Assembly (NCBI GenBank): GCA_021773135.1
Contig: JAJFKP010000051.1
Location: forward strand, 62,001-126,000
Length of the DNA: 64,000 bases
Source of the DNA: Woeseiaceae bacterium
GTDB taxonomy: Bacteria > Pseudomonadota > Gammaproteobacteria > Steroidobacterales > Woeseiaceae
Direction: 5' to 3'
Made by a program: the position numbers and the translations under genes. Below the pieces are notes generated by a model, which did not search any database, had not been told where the DNA came from, and worked only from the letters and a program-made list of their open reading frames with translations. Positions 26,993 to 34,108 of this stretch are shown here, piece after piece (position 1 is the stretch's first letter; every line of letters begins with the position of its first letter).

Positions 26993-27398
26993 CGGTTACC
27001 GTACTCCGGATGCGTCGAGACACGTAGTCTGGCGTACCATAGCTACCCGACCTGGCGAACGCTTCGATTACATAAACGTTTACCGAGTTCGGTCCTTCTG
27101 CATGTGTCGTGGTGCTGCAACTTGTCTCGACCGAGAAACCGGCGAGGCCACCTTCGGTGAGCGCAATTGTCGAGCTTGCACAACTATTGTTTACGAGAGC
27201 CTGATAAACGGACCAGTCAATTCCAGTCCGTGCAGCCGCGTAGGCGCGCGCACTCTGCATCGCCAGCACAGCGGTTTGTTGCTGGACTGCCATCATGCGG
27301 ACAGCGACAACGCCCAGCCCTGCGAGAACTACCAGCACGAACAATGCAGGTACCAGCGAGAATCCAGACAGTCTTTGCCGGGCGATTTGCATCCTCAT
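26982..27398 (-). CDS. mshP: MSHA biogenesis protein MshP
   Basis: This 138-residue minor pilin-like protein has an N-terminal SGFSLVPALFVLVVLAGLG segment, a prepilin-type hydrophobic helix in which the usual Glu5 is replaced (the SLVPALF form is typical of MshP/PilX-like proteins). The body is short, with two cysteines (NNSC, TSC) that could form a disulfide. Its start overlaps the mshO stop (ATGA) and its end overlaps the mshQ start, so expression is tightly coupled. Like other minor pilins it probably helps to initiate or cap the MSHA pilus. The order mshD-O-P-Q supports the assignment. Confidence 0.83.
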   Translation of the reverse strand: MRMQIARQRLSGFSLVPALFVLVVLAGLGVVAVRMMAVQQQTAVLAMQSARAYAAARTGIDWSVYQALVNNSCASSTIALTEGGLAGFSVETSCSTTTHAEGPNSVNVYVIEAFARSGSYGTPDYVSRRIRSTVTDAT

Positions 27399-28258
27399 GG
27401 GACGTTGTCCACATGAACCTGGTGCAGGAGCGATACCGTTTCGCCCGTGTCAGACACTGCGAGCGAAATCGTAACCAGACCGGCACGCTGCGAGGTACCG
27501 GGCGCATAGTTCATCGAGCACGCATTGATGCGATTGCTGATTAATGTTGCGTCCGCGCCGGCCGCCAGCAGCTCGATGTGGCTGTTGCGATCAGCCTGGT
27601 CCGGAGCAATCGCGTAGTCGGTATAACGCATCAGCGTGCCGGCGCCTGCATCACACAGGTAGGTGATCGGACTATCGATCAGAAACATTCTTTGACCCGG
27701 AGACGCATAGGCAAATTTAAAAGCCGGCGACAAGCGAATGTTGTCCTCTCCGGGCGTCGTATCGGCAGTAATATCAATCTGCGTACCGGGTGGAGTAATT
27801 ACATTGCCAAGCTCGTAGGCGTTCGCTCCCGGGACACCAACGTTGTAAATCGACAGGTAGTGCGAATTCGATGAAAACGGTTTCGCAATATGGCGAAAGT
27901 TACCGATACTGTTGAATGCGTCGTCTGGCGCGGAGAATCGCAGCCGCTTCGATGGATTGCCCGGCGGTGGCCGGTCACGATAGCGGCCACCATCTACCGT
28001 GTTCAGTAGTTCGAGGGCAACCAGGCTTCCGGACGCACTGAGGCGCACGCTGTTCGGCAACGCACGGTGCACGTCACGCGTAATCCGGCGCAAAGAATTT
28101 TCGGCCAAATCGACCAATGCCGCACGTCGACCCTGATCATTGTAGGCCCTTACCGGCCCGGAGATAAACATCGACATGAAGGACACGAGGATTGTTGTTA
28201 GCGTGATCGTAATGACCAGCTCAACGAGCGTGAAACCTCTTTGTAAATCATTGCGCAT
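27395..28258 (-). CDS. mshO: MSHA biogenesis protein MshO (minor pilin)
   Basis: This 287-residue prepilin-like protein has a canonical N-methylation site, QRGFTLVELVI, cleaved after Gly8, followed by a hydrophobic helix. The mature part contains SLRRITRDVHRALPNSVR, typical of GspJ/PilW-type minor pilins, and a C-terminal region with two cysteines (YLCDAG, NACSM). It starts four bases after mshD stops and overlaps mshP. In related systems MshO belongs to the minor-pilin complex that primes pilus assembly. Confidence 0.85.
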   Translation of the reverse strand: MRNDLQRGFTLVELVITITLTTILVSFMSMFISGPVRAYNDQGRRAALVDLAENSLRRITRDVHRALPNSVRLSASGSLVALELLNTVDGGRYRDRPPPGNPSKRLRFSAPDDAFNSIGNFRHIAKPFSSNSHYLSIYNVGVPGANAYELGNVITPPGTQIDITADTTPGEDNIRLSPAFKFAYASPGQRMFLIDSPITYLCDAGAGTLMRYTDYAIAPDQADRNSHIELLAAGADATLISNRINACSMNYAPGTSQRAGLVTISLAVSDTGETVSLLHQVHVDNVP

Positions 28259-28262
28259 CGTT

Positions 28263-28724
28263 TCAGAATCGCGTGCGATAACCGCTTAACGCGAAATTTA
28301 TCGAGTTTGCATGGGATACAACGACATCGATACGCAGCGCATCCGCTGCCGGAACGGCAGGTAATGCAGACGACGGCGCGACCGTTACTGTTACATTGTA
28401 GTCACTGAGACCAGGCAGCGGTGTACCAAACTGATCGTGTGCGCCGGCATCCGCCAAGCCATCATAGTCATCCAGGTCATCAAAATCAGCGCGCGCTGCT
28501 TCACCATCGACACCGTCTGGATCATTCGCAGGCTTAAGCAGAATCTCCTCGATGTAAGACTCTGCGATGGCCGCCGCCTGGTGACGAATCATCGGGTCCG
28601 CACTGCGTGCGGTATTCATCGACAAAACGCCGAGCACAGCGCTGGCCGCGATGGATACCACCACGATCGATACGAGCAATTCGACCAGGGTCACTCCTGA
28701 CGCAGGTCTTGCTGCGCTGTTCAT
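28263..28724 (-). CDS. mshD: MSHA biogenesis protein MshD (minor pilin)
   Basis: This 153-residue prepilin-like protein has SGVTLVELLVSIVVVSIA at the N-terminus, a type IV prepilin cleavage site with Glu5, and a HQAAAIAESYIEEILLK helix characteristic of GspI/PilV-type minor pilins. An acidic loop (DFDDLDDYDGL) follows. The ATG overlaps the stop of mshC (ATGA). Its position between mshC and mshO matches the canonical locus and it probably serves in the same minor-pilin priming complex. Confidence 0.84.
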   Translation of the reverse strand: MNSAARPASGVTLVELLVSIVVVSIAASAVLGVLSMNTARSADPMIRHQAAAIAESYIEEILLKPANDPDGVDGEAARADFDDLDDYDGLADAGAHDQFGTPLPGLSDYNVTVTVAPSSALPAVPAADALRIDVVVSHANSINFALSGYRTRF

Positions 28725-29257
28725 TGCGTCACCACCGTGCCGCTTTCGGCCTGAATCGACAGTGTGCGGCCCCCAAGACTGAGAACCTGGTTGGCAGTAA
28801 GGCTTGTTCGGCCAAGCGGCCCGTAGATGAAGGTGACGGCCGGCGTAACCGTAACGGCGCCGGGTGCCACACCATTCATTGCATCACCTGAGGGCAGTAA
28901 GACGGGTGTCGGGAAGGTCGAATCAGCGTCGTCGCAGTGACCCGCGAGCGGCGATTGCTGGGTCAGCGACCAGGAGGTGGCGGTAACAGCGACCTGCACG
29001 GAACAGCCGCTCGCTACGGCGACTTTTTGTGCATAGCGCATCGCGGCGACAAGCTCATCGTAGTAGGCACGCCCGTCGAACGCCGCGTTGTCAAAAAAGC
29101 GGGGCCCTGCTATAGCACCCAGGACCGCGACGATGACGATGACGAGGATAAGTTCAATGACGGTGAAGCCACCGACGACCGGACGAACATGGGAGACTCG
29201 AGGTCGCCTATGTCGGGAAGTCGCCCTGGTTGTGTGCGTTCGAAAACAGCACGACAT
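28721..29257 (-). CDS. mshC: MSHA biogenesis protein MshC (GspH-like minor pilin)
   Basis: This 178-residue prepilin-like protein has a prepilin site GGFTVIELILVI followed by a VIVAVLGAIAGPRFF helix. The AMRYAQKVAVASGCSVQVAV segment is the GspH/FimT-type hallmark. The leader before the cleavage site is unusually long (about 30 residues, Arg-rich); no alternative in-frame start was found between the ATG and the helix. The ATG directly abuts the stop of the upstream pilin gene (TAAATG), so the two are probably translationally coupled. Confidence 0.83.
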   Translation of the reverse strand: MSCCFRTHTTRATSRHRRPRVSHVRPVVGGFTVIELILVIVIVAVLGAIAGPRFFDNAAFDGRAYYDELVAAMRYAQKVAVASGCSVQVAVTATSWSLTQQSPLAGHCDDADSTFPTPVLLPSGDAMNGVAPGAVTVTPAVTFIYGPLGRTSLTANQVLSLGGRTLSIQAESGTVVTQ

Positions 29258-29701
29258 TTAGCACCCCGACACGTCTACCACGATGGCGGGCGCGAAACCG
29301 GCAACGGCTTCTGTATAACTAACGCTGCAGTTGGCCGGAGTGGGAGACCCGGGCCGCGTGAATGTGCCGGTACCACCAGCAGCGGAGAATGAATATCCGG
29401 TGAAATCGGCAAGCGTATCGTCGATGTCATCGTCGTTCGGATAACCGTTGGTCATATTAATGACGCTGCCTTCGACGTTCACTGTCGGCGGATTGTTTTG
29501 CGTTAGCGAAAGACTGTGGGCGAGCGCCGCGGAGCTGCGCACACTGCCGGCCAGTCCCTGGATCGCCGCGATTCTTGCTTCTGTCTCCAGCGACGCAAAT
29601 CGCGGAATTGCGAATGCCGCAAGGATACCCAGAATCGTGATTACAACGACCAGTTCTATCAGTGTAAAACCTGGTTGCCTGCTGTGATTCGTCTTGTTCA
29701 T
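29258..29701 (-). CDS. MshA-type pilin, second copy
   Basis: This 147-residue type IV pilin-like protein has PGFTLIELVVVITILGIL, followed by AIPRFASLETEARIAAIQG. It closely resembles the neighbouring pilin at 29792-30226 in length, helix and pattern (NCSVSY near the end and a terminal Cys). Two in-frame ATGs lie nine bases apart; the ATG at 29701 has AGGA about ten bases upstream and is preferred over the one at 29710. A strong hairpin separates it from the first pilin. It could be MshB, which lies near MshA in some species, or a true second major pilin; the high similarity suggests gene duplication. Confidence 0.82.
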   Translation of the reverse strand: MNKTNHSRQPGFTLIELVVVITILGILAAFAIPRFASLETEARIAAIQGLAGSVRSSAALAHSLSLTQNNPPTVNVEGSVINMTNGYPNDDDIDDTLADFTGYSFSAAGGTGTFTRPGSPTPANCSVSYTEAVAGFAPAIVVDVSGC

Positions 29702-29733
29702 TTCAGTCATCCTGGCGTCACTTTTGCAGTTAA

Positions 29734-29761
29734 GGAAGAGGCGCCCGCGAAGGGCGCTTCC
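29734..29761 (-). terminator. Hairpin between the two pilin genes (attenuator or mRNA stabiliser)
   Basis: An inverted repeat lies between the tandem pilins: outer arms GGAAG/CTTCC (five pairs), inner arms CGCCC/GGGCG (five pairs), a three-base bulge and a five-base loop. On the minus strand it is followed by only TTAACTG, so it is not a textbook intrinsic terminator. Such hairpins downstream of a major pilin gene often limit read-through or protect the pilin transcript; that role is inferred. Confidence 0.5.
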
Positions 29762-29791
29762 TGCAATGGAATTAGAGAAATCCCTGCTCGA

Positions 29792-30226
29792 TTAACAATC
29801 GCTCACGTCAACGGTGACCGTTGGCGGCAGGTTGGCACCGGTCGGCTCAGCGTAGGTAACGCTGCAGTTGGCGGGCGTCGTTGCACCATCTTTGGTGAAT
29901 ACGCCCGTTGCCGGCGTGAATGTAAAGCCAGTGAAATCCACGAGCGTATCGTCAATGCTGGCATCCGCCGGATAGCGTTGGACCATACCGATGGACTGGC
30001 CTTCCATGGAGACGGAAGCACCGGGCGCCAGACCCTGTGCAAGCGACAGGCTGTGCGCCAGTGTGGCTCCACTTCGAATGCTGCCACCAAGACCTTGCAC
30101 CGCGGCAATACGTGCCTCGACTTCCAGGTTGGCGAAGCGGGGAATGGCGAAGGCCGCCAGGATGCCGAGAATCGTAATCACGACCACCAATTCGATGAGC
30201 GTAAAACCTTTCGTTGCTTTGTTCAT
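29792..30226 (-). CDS. mshA: MshA major pilin
   Basis: This 144-residue type IVa-like pilin is probably the main structural subunit of the MSHA fibre. A short leader MNKATKG ends in the cleavage site before FTLIELVVVITILGIL, then AIPRFANLEVEARIAAVQG. The C-terminal half has TTPANCSVTY and a final Cys that can form the disulfide-bounded loop. The ATG at 30226 has GGAG 8 bases upstream and gives the standard short leader; the ORF up to 30325 is rejected. It follows a 257-base non-coding gap, suggesting its own promoter, and precedes a hairpin and a paralogous pilin. Confidence 0.88.
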   Translation of the reverse strand: MNKATKGFTLIELVVVITILGILAAFAIPRFANLEVEARIAAVQGLGGSIRSGATLAHSLSLAQGLAPGASVSMEGQSIGMVQRYPADASIDDTLVDFTGFTFTPATGVFTKDGATTPANCSVTYAEPTGANLPPTVTVDVSDC

Positions 30227-30341
30227 TTTGAAATCTCCAAATACACTTCGCCGTATCACTTGCGGCAAATTGTCCTGCGTAAATATGTTTATAAAACCTT
30301 TAGTTACGTTACCTGGCTGCATCAATCTGAACGCTCGGCGA

Positions 30342-30357
30342 TTCGCACGAATGCGAA
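30342..30357 (-). promoter_or_regulatory. Tight inverted repeat upstream of mshA
   Basis: The 257-base gap 30227-30483 holds a perfect six-base inverted repeat with a four-base loop (TTCGCA, TTCG, TGCGAA on the minus strand). It lies 115 bases before the mshA start and is not followed by a T tract. It may be an RNA hairpin or a protein-binding site. TATAAA occurs about 50 bases before the ATG without a good -35. The remaining gap shows no gene I can support. Confidence 0.35.
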
Positions 30358-30483
30358 CGGCAGTTTCGCCAGGCGCCGTTAAAGTTATCGGTTCGTGGCG
30401 AGCAATCTTTAGTTGGTAGCGGGTGCTGTGTGACCGGCTTCACATTTGTGATCGCCGTCACCGGTGCTAGCGGGCTGGTAAAT

Positions 30484-31074
30484 TCAACGCAATATCGCTT
30501 CGCCGGCCAGCCAGCCAGACCCTGCTTCCCGTTGCAGGCGTACGCCATAAAGCTCGTCGGCACCAGGGTCGAATCGGCCGTTGCGGTTGCGGTCTTCGAA
30601 AGCAACGCGCACACCAAACTCGGGATCCTGCTGGGGTTGTTCATCGTGATCCCGGCCCAATCTTCGCCCGGCCCGGTAGACAAGGCGGCGGGAATCCAGA
30701 TCGAAATACCAGCTGCGACGAGGCACACTATCCCTGTCCTGCTTTCGTAGCTCACCGGCGTAATTCCGAGGTGCCTCAAGCATCAGGTGCATCGGGTTGC
30801 TGCCGTCAAGCTCGGAAATGCTGGCAGCTCTTCCGCCCGCAATACGTTTGGCCGCCGCCGTCAACAGCGTACTCCTGATCTGCCCTTCCAGGGTCAGCAC
30901 GGCGACTCGTTCCGCTTCATCGATATAGGGCAATAGACGATTAAGGACGATTCCAACGAGCAGACTAATGAGTGCAATGACAACGACCAGCTCAAGCAAT
31001 GAGAATCCGGCCGGGCCTAAGACTCTAACTGACAGACGGGGTTGGCAGGCGCACGCAGATCGCATCACTATCAT
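30484..31074 (-). CDS. Prepilin-like protein at the mshF/mshB position
   Basis: This 196-residue protein has a prepilin-type helix, PAGFSLLELVVVIALISLLVG, preceded by a leader of about 24 residues with several Arg and Cys. The mature part includes ERVAVLTLEGQIRSTLLTAAAKR and a C-terminal DRNRNGRFDPGADELYGVRL segment. The start at 31074 overlaps the mshG stop (ATGA); a later ATG at 31065 would shorten the leader. In canonical loci mshF and mshB lie between mshG and mshA, so this gene takes their place. I do not assign either symbol. Confidence 0.75.
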   Translation of the reverse strand: MIVMRSACACQPRLSVRVLGPAGFSLLELVVVIALISLLVGIVLNRLLPYIDEAERVAVLTLEGQIRSTLLTAAAKRIAGGRAASISELDGSNPMHLMLEAPRNYAGELRKQDRDSVPRRSWYFDLDSRRLVYRAGRRLGRDHDEQPQQDPEFGVRVAFEDRNRNGRFDPGADELYGVRLQREAGSGWLAGEAILR

Positions 31075-32303
31075 CCACCGGCTCGCGCCTGCGAAATCAT
31101 GTCCCACATTGGCAGGAATACACCGAGCGCCAGAACCAGTACCACGGCGCCAACAGTGACAATCAGAATGGGCTCAAGTGCGGCGCTTAAGTTATCGAGG
31201 TCGTAATCCACCTCACGCTTGTAGAAATCGGAAGACTCTTCCAGAAGTTCGGGCAGCGCGCCGGTTTCCTCACCCAACGCGATCATTTGCAGGATCAGCG
31301 GCGTAAAAATTTCGTACTGCGACGCCGTTGCTGACAGCGATTCACCCCGTTCTATGCCGGAACTCAGCAGGGCCATCTTCTGACCCAGCCAGCTGTTACC
31401 GATGGAGGCAGACACTGTGTGCAGGGTTGCATTGATCGGCAGACCCGCACTTAGCGACACGGCCAGGGAGCGGGTGATCCGCGACAACGCGGCGTTGCGC
31501 ACGATAATTCCGGTTACCGGAATTGCCAGCTTGACTCTGTCCCAGCGCAGTCGGCCTTGTTCAGTCCTTAAGTAAAACACGGCCGCCGCTGACGCCAGTG
31601 CCAGGCTGCCAAAAAGGATGTGCCATGAGTTAATGGCAAAATCCGAGACGCCCATGATTATGCGGGTCGGCAGCGGAATGTTGTCGCCAAGCGTACGAAA
31701 AATCGGCGCGAAATTCGGAATCACAAAAATCGTGATGACTGCCAGCGCGATAGCAACGGCGACCAGCACAATGGCTGGATAGCGGACTGCGGATTTGACC
31801 CGGTCGCGCACTTCCTGATCCATGCTCAGATATTCGTACAGGCGCTGAAAAGTGATGTCCAGCGTACCTGTCGCTTCGCCTATTTCGACAAGGTTTACGA
31901 ACAAAGGAGAAAAGACCTTGGGATGGGCCTGCAGCGATTTTGCCAGGCCGCGGCCCGACTCCAGGCTGGCAATGACGTCGACCAGCGCGGCACGCAGTAC
32001 CTCGTTGTGCGTGGTCTGCATCAACCCGGATAAACCTTTGAGCAGCGGCAACCCGGTACGCGTAATCGTGTGCATCTGGCGGCAGAACAACACCAGGTCT
32101 TTCGTTGTCGGCTGACCGCCGCCAACTCGCAAGAACAAGTCGGACACGGTCATGCTGCCGTTACTGCCAAGATCACGCACTTCGACCGGTGTAATTCCAG
32201 TACTAACGAGCCGGCCAGCAACCGCATCTGCAGAGGTGCCGTAGAGCTTGCCCGTTATCAATCCGCCAGTGGCGGATCGACCCTTGTAGGCGAATTCAGC
32301 CAT
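31071..32303 (-). CDS. mshG: MshG inner-membrane assembly platform protein (GspF/PilC family)
   Basis: This 410-residue polytopic protein is of the PilC/GspF family, the inner-membrane platform that couples the assembly ATPase to pilin insertion. An N-terminal FAYKGRSATGGLITGKL domain precedes two homologous T2SSF repeats, opening with FCRQMHTITRTGLPLLKGL and RITRSLAVSLSAGLPINATL. Membrane segments are around YPAIVLVAVAIALAVITIFVI, a second mid-protein stretch, and ILIVTVGAVVLVLALGVF near the C-terminus. The ATG at 32303 overlaps the mshE stop by eight bases; the ORF extension to 32354 lies inside mshE. It is functionally paired with MshE. Confidence 0.9.
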   Translation of the reverse strand: MAEFAYKGRSATGGLITGKLYGTSADAVAGRLVSTGITPVEVRDLGSNGSMTVSDLFLRVGGGQPTTKDLVLFCRQMHTITRTGLPLLKGLSGLMQTTHNEVLRAALVDVIASLESGRGLAKSLQAHPKVFSPLFVNLVEIGEATGTLDITFQRLYEYLSMDQEVRDRVKSAVRYPAIVLVAVAIALAVITIFVIPNFAPIFRTLGDNIPLPTRIIMGVSDFAINSWHILFGSLALASAAAVFYLRTEQGRLRWDRVKLAIPVTGIIVRNAALSRITRSLAVSLSAGLPINATLHTVSASIGNSWLGQKMALLSSGIERGESLSATASQYEIFTPLILQMIALGEETGALPELLEESSDFYKREVDYDLDNLSAALEPILIVTVGAVVLVLALGVFLPMWDMISQARAGG

Positions 32304-34089
32304 CGAGCGCCTCGTCTGGCTGAGTGGCGATGGCGTCCACAGCGCGCCCATCATCGACGTCCAGGCCGCCGGCGACCCGAACTACTTCCTCGAGTGAGGT
32401 AATTCCGTCCGCCGCATAATCGAGCGCACAGCTGATCAGAGGCACGTAACTCTTTTTTCGTGCAGCAAGTGACACAAACGATGCAAGATCCTCATGTCGC
32501 AGCGCGTCCGTCAGTCCGGCATCCATTTCCAGCAGTTCGTAAACACCAATGCGCCCGCGGTAGCCGGTTAGCTGGCAGTAGTTGCAACCGCGCCCACGCA
32601 GAAAAGCGGTCTTGGACGCGCGTTCGCCGAACGTCTGTGCCTTAAGCCAGGCGTTTTGTCCGGAGGTCAGCTCGACCGGTGCGGCGCAGCTTTGGCAGAC
32701 ACGTCGGACAAGTCGTTGGGCGACGATGCCCTGCAACGCCGCACCGATCAGGTAGCCTGGTGCCCCCATGTCGAGCAAGCGACTCGCCGTCGCTACGGCA
32801 TTCACGGTGTGCAGACTGGAGAATACAAGGTGGCCGGTCATCGCTGCGCGTAAACCGATGTCGACAGTTTCCCGGTCACGCATTTCGCCTACCAGGATAA
32901 TGTCCGGATCCTGACGCAGCGCAGTGCGCAGTACACGTCCAAAATCCAGCCCGATGCGGGTGTGCACTTGCACCTGGTTGATTCGTTCCAGTCGATACTC
33001 AACCGGGTCTTCCACCGTGATAATTTTTGTCGACGGCTGGTTGACGTAGTTGAGTGCCGAATAGAGGGTTGTGGTTTTGCCGCTTCCCGTCGGACCTGTC
33101 ACGAGGACCATGCCGGACGGCCGCTCGATCATTCTATAGAAGCGTTCCAGGAGCTGCTCCGGCATGCCGAGTTTTTCGAGACTTAATAGATTGGCGGAAT
33201 GGTCCAGTAGCCGAAGCACGATGGACTCACCGAACTGAACCGGCAATGTCGATACCCGAACATCCAGAGTGGTTTCGTTAACCCGTATAGAAAAGCGGCC
33301 ATCCTGCGGCAGCCGTTTCTCAGAAATATCGAGGCCGCTCATCAATTTGAGCCGGGTCACCAGTGCGCCAGCGACTCCGCGCCCGTCGATGACATGTTCC
33401 TGCAACACGCCGTCCACTCGCTGGCGAATTCGCAGCACGAACTCATCGGGCTCAATATGGATATCGGATGCGCTCACCTGGACCGCATCACGGAACATCG
33501 TTTGCAATAGCTTTATAACCGGCGCCTCGGCTGAATCATCGTCAGCCGAAAGTTCGTCAATATCAATTCGCGCCTCGCCGAGGTCTTCTTTAACCTCCTT
33601 GGCAAGGGCATCGATCTCATCCGTGCGTCGATACATGATGTCGATCGTGCGCAGCAGTTCTGATTCGTTAACCAGCGCGATATCGACACTGGCGCCAAGC
33701 CGCCTTGCCAGTTCATCGTGAGCAAATATATCGGTCGGATCCGCCATGCCGACCAGCAGGCTATCTTCATCACGTTTGAGAACAAGTGCTCGCAGTCTGC
33801 GGGCCTGCACTTCCGGCAATAACATGACCGTCTCGGTTTGCAGTTTGATGCTGCTCAGGTCGAGGTAATCGATTTCCAGTCGTTTAGCCAGAAACCGGTA
33901 AAGCTCGGCTTCTTCAATGGCACCGACTTCGGTCAACGCCCGACCGAGTTTGTGGCCGGTGCGCTTTTGCGCTGCCAGCGCCTGGTCGAGCTGCTCTTGC
34001 GTGATAGCGCCAGCATCCAGCAACAGTTCGCCGAGCCGCATTTTGCGACGACGCACAATCTTTGAAACGGTTGAGCTGGAGGTACTCAC
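32296..34089 (-). CDS. mshE: MshE extension ATPase with c-di-GMP-binding MshEN repeat
   Basis: This 597-residue PilB/GspE-type ATPase powers MSHA pilus extension. The N-terminus holds two MshEN motifs: R18-L-G with G27, L34, L38 and Q41, then a weaker copy starting K47-L-G. In the Vibrio protein these bind cyclic di-GMP. The ATPase core has Walker A TGPTGSGKTT (331-340), a Walker B segment IILVGEMRD, HLVFSSLHT (the His box), and a tetracysteine zinc site (CQSC and CNYC). Translation begins at a GTG at 34089; an ATG at 34041 directly before the MshEN motif is an alternative. It lies between mshL and mshG, as expected. Confidence 0.92.
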   Translation of the reverse strand: MSTSSSTVSKIVRRRKMRLGELLLDAGAITQEQLDQALAAQKRTGHKLGRALTEVGAIEEAELYRFLAKRLEIDYLDLSSIKLQTETVMLLPEVQARRLRALVLKRDEDSLLVGMADPTDIFAHDELARRLGASVDIALVNESELLRTIDIMYRRTDEIDALAKEVKEDLGEARIDIDELSADDDSAEAPVIKLLQTMFRDAVQVSASDIHIEPDEFVLRIRQRVDGVLQEHVIDGRGVAGALVTRLKLMSGLDISEKRLPQDGRFSIRVNETTLDVRVSTLPVQFGESIVLRLLDHSANLLSLEKLGMPEQLLERFYRMIERPSGMVLVTGPTGSGKTTTLYSALNYVNQPSTKIITVEDPVEYRLERINQVQVHTRIGLDFGRVLRTALRQDPDIILVGEMRDRETVDIGLRAAMTGHLVFSSLHTVNAVATASRLLDMGAPGYLIGAALQGIVAQRLVRRVCQSCAAPVELTSGQNAWLKAQTFGERASKTAFLRGRGCNYCQLTGYRGRIGVYELLEMDAGLTDALRHEDLASFVSLAARKKSYVPLISCALDYAADGITSLEEVVRVAGGLDVDDGRAVDAIATQPDEALDG

Positions 34090-34108
34090 AATACAGTCGC
34101 CTGAGCCA

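Noticed and set aside
30309-30779. 156-codon minus-strand ORF in the pilin region
   Set aside because: It lies out of frame with the prepilin gene, and its composition (many Cys, Ser, Pro in random order) is not convincing.
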